DNA of 64,000 bases. Source: Methylobacterium sp. 17Sr1-1. GTDB lineage: Bacteria; Pseudomonadota; Alphaproteobacteria; Rhizobiales; Beijerinckiaceae. Both the position numbers and the translations under genes were made by a program. The DNA is taken from the NCBI RefSeq assembly GCF_003173775.1, contig NZ_CP029552.1, positions 87,001-151,000 of the forward strand, read 5' to 3'. The notes below the pieces were generated by a model. It was not told the DNA's origin, did no database searches, and saw nothing but the letters and a program-made list of their open reading frames with translations. Numbering within the stretch: position 1 is the stretch's first letter; the number at the start of each line of letters is the position of its first letter. This document shows positions 8,942 through 17,519 of this stretch, piece after piece.

Positions 8942-9157
8942 ATGAAACTTATGCATGTTTATCGTGGGCCAGAGATCACAGGCGGCGACTATTTTTACGT
9001 GGCCGAAGCCCTGCTCTGGGTTGAGGAGACTTACTCAGAGAGCGAGTACCGCTTCGAATATGGAAAGAACGAGGATCCACAGGATAGCCTGCCGGTCGCC
9101 TTCCATGTGGCCGATGCATCGGCGCTCGCCGTCATCCGTGGGATGATCGAAGCATAG
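8942..9157 (+). CDS. Small hypothetical protein, 71 aa
   Basis: Starts MKLMHVYRGPEITGGDYFYV and ends SALAVIRGMIEA. It is acidic and aromatic-rich, without a signal peptide or known motif. Base composition is lower in G+C than the neighbouring formate dehydrogenase gene, suggesting accessory DNA. An upstream in-frame GTG at 8915 would add nine residues; neither start has a clear ribosome site. Function unknown. Confidence 0.5.
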   Translation: MKLMHVYRGPEITGGDYFYVAEALLWVEETYSESEYRFEYGKNEDPQDSLPVAFHVADASALAVIRGMIEA

Positions 9158-9293
9158 CCGGCATCGGGAGGCCGATGAGCGGAGACGCGTCTCCGCGGCG
9201 TGTTCCGGCGCGGCACCGGATATCCAGCCCGAAGCTTGTACGTCGAGCAAAAGAGATCTCCCGCTCGACGCCCCGTGCCGGCAGCGGCCGGCG

Positions 9294-12248
9294 TTAGACC
9301 GCCCGGATCTGGCACAACGTCGCCTTCGTCTCCTGCATCCCCGTGACCGGGTCGAAGCCGTAGGTGGTGACGGTGTTCACGCTCTCGCCGAGGACGACCG
9401 GGTCGGTGTCGCGCGGGTAGTATTCCCGCATGTCCCGTCCCTGGTACCAGCCCGAATAGTGGAAGGGCATGAAGGCGACGCCCTTGGCGACCCGGTCGGT
9501 GACCAGCGCCTTCACCTTGGTTTTGGCGGCGTTCTCCGGGCCGTAGACCCAGACGAACTGCCCGTCCTTGATGCCGCGCTCGGCCGCGTCCTGGGTGTTC
9601 ACCTCGACGAACATGTCCTGCTGCAACTCGGCGAGCCAGGGGTTCGAGCGGGTCTCCTCGCCGCCGCCCTCGTACTCGACGAGGCGGCCCGAGGTGAGGA
9701 TGATCGGGAACGCCTGAGCGATGCCGCGCTCGACCGCCGCCTGCTGCACCGAGAAGCCGACATTCGGCATGCGGAACTGCCGCTCGTCCGGCCGGGTCGG
9801 GTACTTCGCGACGAGGTCGGGCCGGGGCGTATAGATCGGCTCGCGGTGGACCGGCACCGGGTCGGGCAGGTTCCAGGCATTCGCCCGCGCCTTGCCGTTG
9901 CCGTAATGCATGACGCCGTGGTCGAGGCAGACCCGCTGGATGCCCCCCGACAGGTCGGTCGACCAGTTCACCGCGTCCGGGTTGCTGCCGCCGATCCGGG
10001 CGATGACCGCTTGTTCCTCCGGCGTCAGTTCCCGGTCCCAGCCGAGCTTGCGCATCACCGCCATGCTGAACTCGGGATACCCGTCGGTGAGGTCGGAGCC
10101 GAGCGAGAACGAGTCCTCGGCGAGCAGCGTCTGGCCGTTGCGCTCGGTGCCGAACCGGGCCCGGAAGGTGCCGCCGCCGTCCTTCACGTGGAGCGCCGTG
10201 TTGTACAGGATGGCGCTGCCGGGGTGCCGGATCTCGGGCTTGCCCCAGCACGGCCAGGGCAGGCCGTAATAGTCGCCGCCGACCTCGGGCGCGTCCTTCG
10301 GCGCGCGCAGGGTGACGATGTCGAAGACGTGCTGGTTGCGGATATGGGCCTTCAGCCGTTCCGGGCTCTGGCCGCAATAGCCCGTCGACCATCCGCCGCG
10401 GTTGATCTCCCGCAGGATGTCCTCCGCCAGGGGAACGTTGTTCTCGACCTTGATGTTCTTGAACAGCGCTTCCGCGAAGCCGAGCTTCTTCGCCAGCAGG
10501 TAGAAGAACTCGTAGTCGTTCTTCGACTCGAAGGCCGGCTTCACGATCTGCTCACCCCATTGCAGCGAGCGGTTCGAGGCTGTGCGGCAGCCGTCCATCT
10601 CGAGCGAGGTGCAGATCGGCATCAGGTAGGTGTTGTCGCGCCGGGCATTCAGGGCCGCGAAGGTGGTGGGGTGGGGATCGGCCACCACCAGGAGATCCAG
10701 CTTGTTGAGCCCGTCGAGGGCCTCGGGAAGGCGCGTGACGGTGTTGCCGCCGTGGCCTGAGATCATCATCGCGCGCAACCGGCTGCTCTGGTCGACTTGG
10801 GTTGCCGGCAGGTTCACGGCGTCGAACCACCGGGTCGAGGTGAGCCCCGGGGTCTCCATGTTCTCCTTGCGCGAGCGCGCCTTGCGGGACCCCGTGGCGG
10901 GCACCTCGTCGAAGCGCGACTGCAGCCAGTCGTACTCGACCTCCCAGACCCGGGCCCAGTGCTTCCAGCCGCCCTCGACGAGGCCGTAATAGAGCGGCAG
11001 GCTCGTCACATCGAGCCCCATGTCGGTGGCGCCCTGGACGTTGGTGTGGCCGCGGAAGATGTTCGCGCCCGTCCCCGGCTTGCCGACATTGCCGGTGGCC
11101 AGGCACAGGATGCAGAAGGCCCGCACGTTGGCGGTCCCCACCGTGTGCTGGGTCGCGCCCATGCACCAGATCAGGGTCGCGGGCTTCTCCTTGGCGAACA
11201 GTTCGGCGACGTGGCGCAGCTGTGCTCCCGGCACGCCGGAGACCCGCTCGACCTCGTCGGGCGTCCATTTCGCGACTTCCTCGCGCACGTCCTCCATGCC
11301 GTAGACGCGGCTCGCGATGAAGTCGCGATCCTCCCAGCCGTTCTGGAAGATGTGCCACAGCATGCCCCAGATCACCGGGATGTCGGTGCCCGACCGTAGG
11401 CGGACGTACTCGGTCGCGTGCGCCGCCGTGCGGGTGAAGCGTGGGTCGATGACGATCAGGTTCGCCCGGTTGATCTCCTTGCCCGAGAGGATGTGCTGCA
11501 TGGAGATCGGGTGGGCCTCGGCGGGGTTGCCGCCCATGATGATCATCGTCTTGGCATTGCGGATGTCGTTGTAGGAATTGGTCTGGGCGCCGTAGCCCCA
11601 GGTGTTGGCCACGCCCGCCACCGTGGTCGAGTGGCAGATGCGGGCCTGGTGGTCGACGTTGTTGGTGCCCCAGAACGCCCCGAACTTGCGCAGCAGGTAG
11701 GCGGCCTCGTTGGTGTACTTGGCCGATCCGAGCCAATAGACGGAGTCAGCGCCCGATTCCGCCCGGATCGCCAGGAGCTTGTCGCCGACCTCCTCGATCG
11801 CCTGGTCCCAGGAGAGGCGCTGCCACTCGCCGTTCACGAGCTTCAACGGATATTTCAGGCGCCGCTCGCTGGTGACGAGCTCGCGGATCGCCGCGCCCTT
11901 GGCGCAATGGGCGCCGCGGTTGATCGGGCTCTCCCAGGACGGTTCCTGGCCGACCCAGACCCCGTGGACCACCTCCGCCGTGACGGTGCAGCCGACCGAG
12001 CAATGGGTGCAGATGTTCTTGCGGATCACCGTCTCGGCAGGGTTCGCCGAGGAGCCGGCGGCCTCGGCCCGGCGCACGGCTCCGAGCCGCAACGAGCCGA
12101 GGCCCACGAGCCCGCCGGCGGTCAGGCCGGAGCGGCGGAGGAAGCTCCGACGGTCGAGGGCGGGCGTTCCCTCCTGGGGCACGGCGCTCCCGGGACGCAT
12201 CGGCTCTCGCCCGATCGCCTCAACCGTGCCTTTGCGTCGCATCAGCAT
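9294..12248 (-). CDS. fdhA: Molybdopterin formate dehydrogenase, alpha (catalytic) subunit, Tat-exported
   Basis: 984-residue catalytic subunit oxidising formate to CO2 at a molybdenum bis-MGD centre, probably in the periplasm. It starts with a long n-region and a twin-arginine signal (DRRSFLRRSGLTAGGLVGLG). A 4Fe-4S site follows (CTHCSVGCTV and a fourth cysteine in GAHCAKG). The molybdenum ligand position reads ARICHSTTVAG, with an ordinary TGC cysteine (C205) where E. coli FdnG has selenocysteine. The C-terminal molydopterin-dinucleotide-binding domain includes PIILTSGRLVEYEGGG. It resembles the FDH3-type enzyme of methylobacteria. No iron-sulfur beta or cytochrome b subunit gene lies on either side, so electron-acceptor subunits must be elsewhere or absent. 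The ATG at 12248 is favoured over longer in-frame extensions, which lack coding character. Confidence 0.93.
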   Translation of the reverse strand: MLMRRKGTVEAIGREPMRPGSAVPQEGTPALDRRSFLRRSGLTAGGLVGLGSLRLGAVRRAEAAGSSANPAETVIRKNICTHCSVGCTVTAEVVHGVWVGQEPSWESPINRGAHCAKGAAIRELVTSERRLKYPLKLVNGEWQRLSWDQAIEEVGDKLLAIRAESGADSVYWLGSAKYTNEAAYLLRKFGAFWGTNNVDHQARICHSTTVAGVANTWGYGAQTNSYNDIRNAKTMIIMGGNPAEAHPISMQHILSGKEINRANLIVIDPRFTRTAAHATEYVRLRSGTDIPVIWGMLWHIFQNGWEDRDFIASRVYGMEDVREEVAKWTPDEVERVSGVPGAQLRHVAELFAKEKPATLIWCMGATQHTVGTANVRAFCILCLATGNVGKPGTGANIFRGHTNVQGATDMGLDVTSLPLYYGLVEGGWKHWARVWEVEYDWLQSRFDEVPATGSRKARSRKENMETPGLTSTRWFDAVNLPATQVDQSSRLRAMMISGHGGNTVTRLPEALDGLNKLDLLVVADPHPTTFAALNARRDNTYLMPICTSLEMDGCRTASNRSLQWGEQIVKPAFESKNDYEFFYLLAKKLGFAEALFKNIKVENNVPLAEDILREINRGGWSTGYCGQSPERLKAHIRNQHVFDIVTLRAPKDAPEVGGDYYGLPWPCWGKPEIRHPGSAILYNTALHVKDGGGTFRARFGTERNGQTLLAEDSFSLGSDLTDGYPEFSMAVMRKLGWDRELTPEEQAVIARIGGSNPDAVNWSTDLSGGIQRVCLDHGVMHYGNGKARANAWNLPDPVPVHREPIYTPRPDLVAKYPTRPDERQFRMPNVGFSVQQAAVERGIAQAFPIILTSGRLVEYEGGGEETRSNPWLAELQQDMFVEVNTQDAAERGIKDGQFVWVYGPENAAKTKVKALVTDRVAKGVAFMPFHYSGWYQGRDMREYYPRDTDPVVLGESVNTVTTYGFDPVTGMQETKATLCQIRAV

Positions 12249-12459
12249 GAGCTTGCTCCCGAAGCGCGGTTTTCGCTCACGCGCGGCGGGACGCGGCCAC
12301 TCATCGGCAGCCAGGTTCGAGTGCCGGGAGCGCGTGGCCCGGCCAGCATCCCGAATCCCGGCGAAGGCGCGTTCACGCTCGTTAATCATCGCGATGAAAT
12401 CTCGCGCGGACCTGACCTTGCGTGGACTTGGCTGGTGCGCATGAACGCGACGCGGGCCG

Positions 12460-13518
12460 TCACATCCGGCGACGGCTGGTCTCGCCGAACCGCTCAGCGA
12501 CTCGCGGCGGCCTGCCTGCAAACCTGTGCCGCGCGAAACCCACCAGCCCGGCCAGGATCGCGAGCCCGGCGAGGGCCGATACGGTGGCGCGGCCAACCCG
12601 GCGGGTGGGCTGGCCCCAGCCGCCCCGCGCACCGGTCCCCTCGCGCATCGGACCGTACAGGATCCCGTCGGACGGTGGCGCGTCCGGGCCGGACTCCAGC
12701 AGGAACCGGCGGGCGAGGCCCGCTACGGCGCGCCCGGTCGTGTCCGGCGCCAGCGCGTAGGGACCCGCGAGGGCGTGGTGCAGCCCGAGACGGACCGCCC
12801 GCCGGGGCCGGCGCGCGAGGGACACCATTGCCTCGGCCACCCGCTCGGGAGTGAGGACGGGCGGGACGGGCCGCAGGGCGCGCCCGGTATAGTTCGCCGA
12901 GTGGATGTCGGTCGGCGTGTCGACGAAGCCCGGGTAGACGCCGCACACCGCGATGGCACTCGCCGCCAGTTCGTCGCGCAGCGCCTCCGTGAACCCGGTC
13001 ACGCCGTACTTGCTGGCGCTGTAGGCCGCCGCGAACGGCATCGGCAGGCGGCCGCCGAAGGACGAGACGTTGATGATCACGCCGCGCCCGCGGGGGCGCA
13101 TGACCCGGAGAGCGGCGTGGCTGCCGTTCATCACGCCGATCAGGTTCACGGCGATCAGGCGGTTCTGATGCGCGATCGGGATGGTGGCGAACGCCCCCCA
13201 GAGGCTCAGGCCGGCGCCGTTGATCCAGACGTCGATGCCACCGAAGGCGGCCTGCGCCGCCTCCGCGACGGCGTGCATCCGCTCGGGATCGGTCACGTCA
13301 GCCTCGATCGCGAGCGCCCTCGCGCCGAGGTCCTCGCAACGGCGCGCCAGCCGTTCGAGCGGCGCGCGCCGACGCGCGACCAGAACCAGGGCGGCGCCCC
13401 GGGGCGCGAAGGCCAGGGCGGCCGCCCATCCGATCCCGCTGGACGCGCCGGTGATCACGACCGTCCGTCCTGCGAAATCCCTCGCCCCGTCATCGCTCGG
13501 CCTGTCGTCTCTCGCCAT
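12460..13518 (-). CDS. Short-chain dehydrogenase/reductase with C-terminal membrane anchor
   Basis: 352 residues. A classical SDR Rossmann domain has the cofactor motif TGASSGIG near residue 24, NGAG around residue 100, the catalytic serine in IINVSSFGG and the YSASK tyrosine/lysine pair. The region after residue 250 is not part of the standard fold and ends in a hydrophobic segment (VSALAGLAILAGLVGFA) followed by a basic tail, so the enzyme is probably anchored to the inner membrane. Substrate unknown. It is divergent from the SPW pair. A GGAAC-N16-GGTT match upstream (13709-13733) hints at general stress control, as reported for similar SDR genes in this group. Confidence 0.88.
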   Translation of the reverse strand: MARDDRPSDDGARDFAGRTVVITGASSGIGWAAALAFAPRGAALVLVARRRAPLERLARRCEDLGARALAIEADVTDPERMHAVAEAAQAAFGGIDVWINGAGLSLWGAFATIPIAHQNRLIAVNLIGVMNGSHAALRVMRPRGRGVIINVSSFGGRLPMPFAAAYSASKYGVTGFTEALRDELAASAIAVCGVYPGFVDTPTDIHSANYTGRALRPVPPVLTPERVAEAMVSLARRPRRAVRLGLHHALAGPYALAPDTTGRAVAGLARRFLLESGPDAPPSDGILYGPMREGTGARGGWGQPTRRVGRATVSALAGLAILAGLVGFARHRFAGRPPRVAERFGETSRRRM

Positions 13519-13858
13519 GCCTCATCCCCGCTGACTGTCGCGCTGCCTCAAGGGATTACGACGGAACGCGCCGACGCGCATGCTGAAACAAGTCCAGCAA
13601 GTCTGGTGCCGCGCTTAACATTCATCAAATCGCTGCCTCATGAAGAGAAATCGATTTAACGAAAGTCAATGAGCGCACGCCGGCTTTCGTGTTGTTGTGC
13701 AGGCAGCCAACCCACTCGGCGCGGAGGCGTTCCGGCACACTGGCCAGCGATCATTCCCGGCCAGCTGCTCCCGCGCTGGCGATCGTCTCCGCGCTGCCTG
13801 TGGATCTTCCCCGGGCCGGACCTCGCTTCGAGGCTCCGCCCCCTCTCGCGAGCGATCC
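13519..13858. other. Divergent intergenic region (SDR / SPW genes)
   Basis: 340 bp with no gene. The part from 13610 to 13670 is AT-rich. A possible EcfG-type promoter for the minus-strand SDR lies at 13709-13733. A GGAAC at 13563 has no matching -10 at the right spacing for the plus strand. Confidence 0.45.
13709..13733 (-). promoter_or_regulatory. Possible EcfG-type promoter for the SDR gene
   Basis: Read on the minus strand: GGAAC, 16 bases, GGTT. The alphaproteobacterial general stress sigma factor EcfG recognises GGAAC-N16/17-CGTT, so one base of the -10 departs from consensus. The leader would be about 180 bases, which weakens the case. Confidence 0.3.
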
Positions 13859-14239
13859 ATGCGGTTCATTCCCTCACGCGTCCACGCCATCCTCGACTAC
13901 GGAGCCGGGCTCGTGCTCATCGCGCTGCCCTATCTGCTCGGCTTCGCCGACGGCACGGCGGCGCAGTACGTCATGCAGGCCGTCGGCGCCGCGCTCCTGC
14001 TGATGAGCCTGTGCACCGACTACGAGCTCTCCGCCGTCAAGCTCGTCCCCCTGCCGGTCCATCTCGGCGCCGACGTCGCGGCCGGGCTGCTGCTCGTCGT
14101 CTCGCCGTGGCTGTTCGGGTTCGCCGACCGGGTGACGTGGCCGCACGTGCTCATGGGCGTCCTCGAGATCGGCGCGGGACTGACCACGCGCGCCGCGCGC
14201 GACGACCGCATCGCTACCTCCACGGGAGCCGCCGCGTGA
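13859..14239 (+). CDS. SPW-repeat-type small membrane protein, 126 aa
   Basis: Four hydrophobic segments are arranged as two repeats. Each repeat carries a loop resembling the SPW/VSPWLFGFAD motif (LPYLLGFADG in the first, VSPWLFGFADRVTWPHVLMG in the second), as in SPW-repeat integral membrane proteins. The start at 13859 (MRFIPSRVHAILDYGAG) sits at the beginning of the first hydrophobic block. The stop overlaps the next gene's GTG by four bases. Function unknown; such proteins often sit near stress genes. Confidence 0.82.
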   Translation: MRFIPSRVHAILDYGAGLVLIALPYLLGFADGTAAQYVMQAVGAALLLMSLCTDYELSAVKLVPLPVHLGADVAAGLLLVVSPWLFGFADRVTWPHVLMGVLEIGAGLTTRAARDDRIATSTGAAA

Positions 14240-14994
14240 TCAGCAGACGCCTCCACGCCGCCAGCGACTACGCCATTCCGGCCTTCATCGCGGCGCTCGG
14301 TCGGACGAAGGGGCGCGGCCCCGGGACGCGCAGGGTGATGAGCGTCGGTCCGGTCTGGCACCTCGCCTACACGCTCCTCACGCGGCACGAGGGCGGCCTC
14401 CTGCCCGTCCTCTCGATGCGGGCGCATCTCGCCCTCGACGCGGCGAGCGCCCTTTCCTTCGTCGGTGCCGGGCTGCTGATGCGCGGGGAGCGGCGCGAGG
14501 ACCGCGCCCTCCTGGTGGCGCTCGGCCTCGCCGAACTCGCCCTGGTGGCGATGAGCGACCGTGGGCCGGAGCGGACCGGGACGGAACCGGACCGCAGGGT
14601 TGCCCGGCCCCGCCGCAACTTGCGCGACTTCGACCCCTACACCGACCGTAACGGCCAGGATTTCGGGCAGGACGATCCCCTCGACGTCGCGCGGCCCGAC
14701 GACCTGCGGCGCCGGATGGACCGCGAGCCCGACTGGCAGGCGGAGGTGGTGCGGATCGCCTCCGACCGGGCCCGGCTCGACGCGGTGGCGGGCGGCAGCG
14801 CCGACACCGTCGCGGCGACCGAAGCCGAGACGCCGCCGGCGACCCTCCGGCGCCTGAGCGACGCCTCGTCGCGGATGCCCGCGGCGGGCCCGCACGCCGA
14901 TCCGCGCCACATGAATCCGGACGTGACGCCGGGTACCGGCGCCCTGCCGCCGATCGGACCGAGCGACGATCCCAACATGCAGTCGACGAGCTGA
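14236..14994 (+). CDS. SPW-like membrane protein with long polar C-terminal tail, 252 aa
   Basis: The N-terminal 110 residues resemble the preceding gene product: RRLHAASDYAIPAFIAALG aligns with the start of its neighbour, followed by LSMRAHLALDAASALSFVGAGLLM and LALVAMS hydrophobic stretches. From about residue 120 the protein is hydrophilic and proline-, arginine- and aspartate-rich (NLRDFDPYTDRNGQDFGQDD), likely cytoplasmic and disordered. The GTG start at 14236 overlaps the upstream TGA, so the pair is coupled. The duplicated layout suggests a hetero-oligomeric membrane complex; function unknown. Confidence 0.78.
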   Translation: MISRRLHAASDYAIPAFIAALGRTKGRGPGTRRVMSVGPVWHLAYTLLTRHEGGLLPVLSMRAHLALDAASALSFVGAGLLMRGERREDRALLVALGLAELALVAMSDRGPERTGTEPDRRVARPRRNLRDFDPYTDRNGQDFGQDDPLDVARPDDLRRRMDREPDWQAEVVRIASDRARLDAVAGGSADTVAATEAETPPATLRRLSDASSRMPAAGPHADPRHMNPDVTPGTGALPPIGPSDDPNMQSTS

Positions 14995-15077
14995 GTGGTC
15001 ACGCCGCGATCCCTAGGGCGGGATCCCCCCGCGCCTCGTCGAGGGCCCTGGCGTCCCTCGCGATCACGAGGCCGGCG

Positions 15078-15572
15078 TCACGCGACGGCGGGTCCCCCGC
15101 CGGACGGACCGCCGGGCCAATGAGCCGCCAGGGCCTTCAGCGAGGCGCGGGCGGAGCGGTGCAGGATGAAGATGCCGCCCGCCGCCTCCCAGAGGGCGCG
15201 GTGGGTCGGCGTGTCGTCGATGAGCACGTCGCCCGGACGGCAGTGGAGACGCTTCTCGACCGCCAGGCAGGTGATGAGGCGCGTGCCCGGAAAGTGCTCC
15301 GCAACCCAGCGGTGCTTCTGCGGCTGCGCCCAGGTCCCGCGCGGGCACCCGGTGAGGATCACCGGCTCCAGGGGCCGAACGGCGTCGAACAGCGCCATCG
15401 CGTCCGGCATCAGCGGGAGCTGCCCGTAGAAGTCCGGTGCGCGTGCGAGCGCGGCCCAGAACCGCGCAGGGCCGTGGCGCCGCTGGTACTCGCGCGGCGG
15501 GCAGCCGAGCACGCGAGTCGCGCCCGCGTCGAAATCCGCCAGTACGCCGTCACAGTCGAGATAGAGTTGCAT
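15078..15572 (-). CDS. HAD-superfamily hydrolase (5' nucleotidase-like)
   Basis: 164 residues starting MQLYLDCDGVLADFDAGATR. The DxD motif (D6, D8) holds the nucleophile and acid/base of HAD phosphatases. Motif II is probably VILTGCPRG, and the distal acidic motif is DVLIDDTPTH. The small size and the cap segment resemble 5'(3')-deoxyribonucleotidase-like members, but the substrate is not certain. The gene is divergent from the alpha/beta hydrolase, and their shared 219-bp upstream region carries the 26-bp tandem repeat. Start chosen at the ATG immediately before the catalytic strand. Confidence 0.85.
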   Translation of the reverse strand: MQLYLDCDGVLADFDAGATRVLGCPPREYQRRHGPARFWAALARAPDFYGQLPLMPDAMALFDAVRPLEPVILTGCPRGTWAQPQKHRWVAEHFPGTRLITCLAVEKRLHCRPGDVLIDDTPTHRALWEAAGGIFILHRSARASLKALAAHWPGGPSGGGPAVA

Positions 15573-15626
15573 CACCTCGCCAACGCACCCGCCTCGCGGT
15601 GGGATCCGCCGCAGCGAGGGGACGTT

Positions 15627-15756
15627 GCCCATGCCCGCCGCGCGGGCCCAAGGCCCATGCCCGCCGCGCGGGCCCAAGGCCCATGCCCGCCGCGCGGGCC
15701 CAAGGCCCATGCCCGCCGCGCGGGCCCAAGGCCCATGCCCGCCGCGCGGGCCCGAG
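15627..15756. repeat. Five tandem copies of a 26-bp GC-rich unit
   Basis: Copies at 15627-15652, 15653-15678, 15679-15704, 15705-15730 and 15731-15756. The first four are identical and the last differs by one base. Each unit contains GCCCGC-CGC-GCGGGC, able to form a 6-bp stem with a 3-base loop. The array fills most of the divergent gap between the HAD and alpha/beta hydrolase genes. 26 is not a multiple of three and no gene spans it. Confidence 0.95.
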
Positions 15757-15791
15757 GCATCCTTGCCAAGCAACGACTTCCTGGTTCCGTG

Positions 15792-16655
15792 ATGGCATCC
15801 TGGCCCGATCCCGAACTCTCCCTGGTCCCTCTTCCGGGCGTGACCCTGCACGTCGCCGCGGCCGGCCCGGCGGACGGGCCGCTGACGATCCTGCTCCACG
15901 GTTTTCCCGAAGCGTGGTTCGCCTGGCGGCACCAGATCGGCCCGCTCGCCGCCGCGGGCCTTCGGGTGCTGGCGCCCGACCTGCGCGGCTACAACCGCAG
16001 CGACAAGCCGCGGGAGATCGCCGCCTACCATCTCGACCGCGTCGCCGACGACGTGCTGGCCCTGGCCGACCGGCACGGCGCCGAGCGGGTGCGGCTCGTC
16101 GGGCATGACTGGGGCGGCATCGTCGGCTGGTGGCTCGCCGCACGCTCTCCCGAGCGGATCGACCGGCTCGCGATCCTCAACGCGCCGCATCCCGACGTGC
16201 TCGCGGCCTTCGCGCGCCGCCACCCGATCCAGGCCCTGCGCGTCGTCTACTTCGCCCTGTTCCAGGTGCCGGCCCTGCCCGAGGCGGCCCTGCGCGCGGC
16301 GGACTTCCTCGCCCTGCGCCAAGCCCTGCACCTGACGAGCCGGCCGGGCACCTTCACGGACGAGGACATCGCCCGCTACCGCGAGGCCTGGGCCCAGCCC
16401 GGCGCGCTCGAAGGCATGCTCAACTGGTACCGGGCGATGCGGCTGAAGGACCGTCGCGAACTCGCGCCGATCCCGGTTCCGACCCTGATCCTGTGGGGCC
16501 GCAAGGATCCGGCGCTCAGTCCCCGCCTCGCCACCGCCTGCCTGGAGCTGTGCGAGCAGGGCCGGATCGCGTGGCTGCCCGAGGCGACGCACTGGCTCCA
16601 CCACGAGGAGCCGGAGAGGGTGGCGGCGGAGCTGACCGCCTTCCTGACCGGATGA
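15792..16655 (+). CDS. Alpha/beta hydrolase, epoxide-hydrolase-like
   Basis: 287 residues with the full alpha/beta-hydrolase layout. The oxyanion HGFPE motif is at residue 36. The nucleophile elbow GHDWGG has aspartate D106 as in epoxide hydrolases and dehalogenases. The acid is in LWGRKDPAL, and the histidine lies in LPEATHWLHHEEPE. The aspartate nucleophile argues for epoxide hydrolase or haloalkane-dehalogenase chemistry rather than esterase. Cytoplasmic, no signal peptide. The start follows the tandem repeat array directly, so the array would lie in its promoter or leader. Substrate unknown. Confidence 0.9.
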   Translation: MASWPDPELSLVPLPGVTLHVAAAGPADGPLTILLHGFPEAWFAWRHQIGPLAAAGLRVLAPDLRGYNRSDKPREIAAYHLDRVADDVLALADRHGAERVRLVGHDWGGIVGWWLAARSPERIDRLAILNAPHPDVLAAFARRHPIQALRVVYFALFQVPALPEAALRAADFLALRQALHLTSRPGTFTDEDIARYREAWAQPGALEGMLNWYRAMRLKDRRELAPIPVPTLILWGRKDPALSPRLATACLELCEQGRIAWLPEATHWLHHEEPERVAAELTAFLTG

Positions 16656-16753
16656 GGCCGGGACGGCGCGAGGTCCTGGCAGCGTCCGTGCTCTTCCTCG
16701 CGCGAGGGGTGTCGGCACGCGCAGGCGACGAGAGGCCCGAAACGGAGAGGTCC

Positions 16754-17386
16754 ATGACGCACGCGGTCCTGATCGGCGATTCCGTGTTCGACAACGCCGC
16801 CTACGTGCGCGGCGGCCCCGATGTGGTACGCCAGCTGCGCGCCCTCCTGCCCGGCGGGCGAGCGACGCTGCTCGCGGTCGACGGGGCGGTGCTGGCGGAC
16901 GTGCCGGATCAGCTCGCCGGCCTGCCGAACGACGCGACCCACCTCGTCGTCAGCGCGGGCGGCAACGACGCCCTGCGCGCGTCCGGCGTGCTCGATGGAC
17001 CGGTGCGCTCGGTGGCGGAGGCGATCGAGCGGCTCGCGAGCACGCAGGATCGCTTCCGCGCGGAGTACCGCGCGATGCTGGACGCCGTGCTGGCGCGCGG
17101 GCGCCCGACGGCCCTCTGCACCATCTACGACCCGCGCTATCCCGATCCGGTCCGCCGACGCCTGACCGCGACGGCCCTGGCGATCCTCAACGACGTCGTG
17201 ACGCGCGAGGCGGCCGCGCGCGGCCTCACGCTCCTCGACCTGCGGGTGCTGTGCGGCGAGGATGCGGACTTCGCCAACCCGATCGAGCCGTCGGTTCAGG
17301 GTGGGGAGAAGATCGCGGCGGCGATCGCGGCATTCCTGCGCCGGGACGCCGGGATCGCCGGGGGCCTGATCATCGCGCGGCCGTGA
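16754..17386 (+). CDS. SGNH/GDSL-family hydrolase
   Basis: 210 residues. Block I reads VLIGDSVFDNAAYV with the nucleophile serine, and block III reads SAGGNDALRA with the asparagine. The usual C-terminal DxxH of block V is not obvious; the corresponding region reads NPIEPSVQGGEKIA, so the catalytic base may differ. ATG at 16754 is preferred because it lies just before the core and follows GGAGAGG. An upstream in-frame ATG at 16652 overlapping the previous stop would add 34 residues of poor character. Likely co-transcribed with the upstream hydrolase. Esterase or lipase activity is inferred. Confidence 0.82.
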   Translation: MTHAVLIGDSVFDNAAYVRGGPDVVRQLRALLPGGRATLLAVDGAVLADVPDQLAGLPNDATHLVVSAGGNDALRASGVLDGPVRSVAEAIERLASTQDRFRAEYRAMLDAVLARGRPTALCTIYDPRYPDPVRRRLTATALAILNDVVTREAAARGLTLLDLRVLCGEDADFANPIEPSVQGGEKIAAAIAAFLRRDAGIAGGLIIARP

Positions 17387-17519
17387 GGACCGACCGCCCC
17401 GGCGCGAGGGCGCCGCCAGCGATGCCCTCTCGGCATTCCTCGGGGCGCTGGACCAGCGCTCGCCGTGATCCGGCCCTCGCCATGGCCCTGCTCCGGCAAT
17501 CGCGAGCGGCTTGCCGGGC

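Noticed and set aside
11634-11636. Selenocysteine at the formate dehydrogenase active site
   Set aside because: The codon is TGC (cysteine) and not TGA, so no selenocysteine insertion is needed.
13563-13590. EcfG promoter for the SPW gene pair
   Set aside because: GGAAC is present on the plus strand but no CGTT or GTT lies at 16-17 bases downstream.
15627-15756. CRISPR-like array
   Set aside because: The 26-bp units are directly adjacent with no unique spacers, and no cas genes are present; it is a simple tandem repeat.
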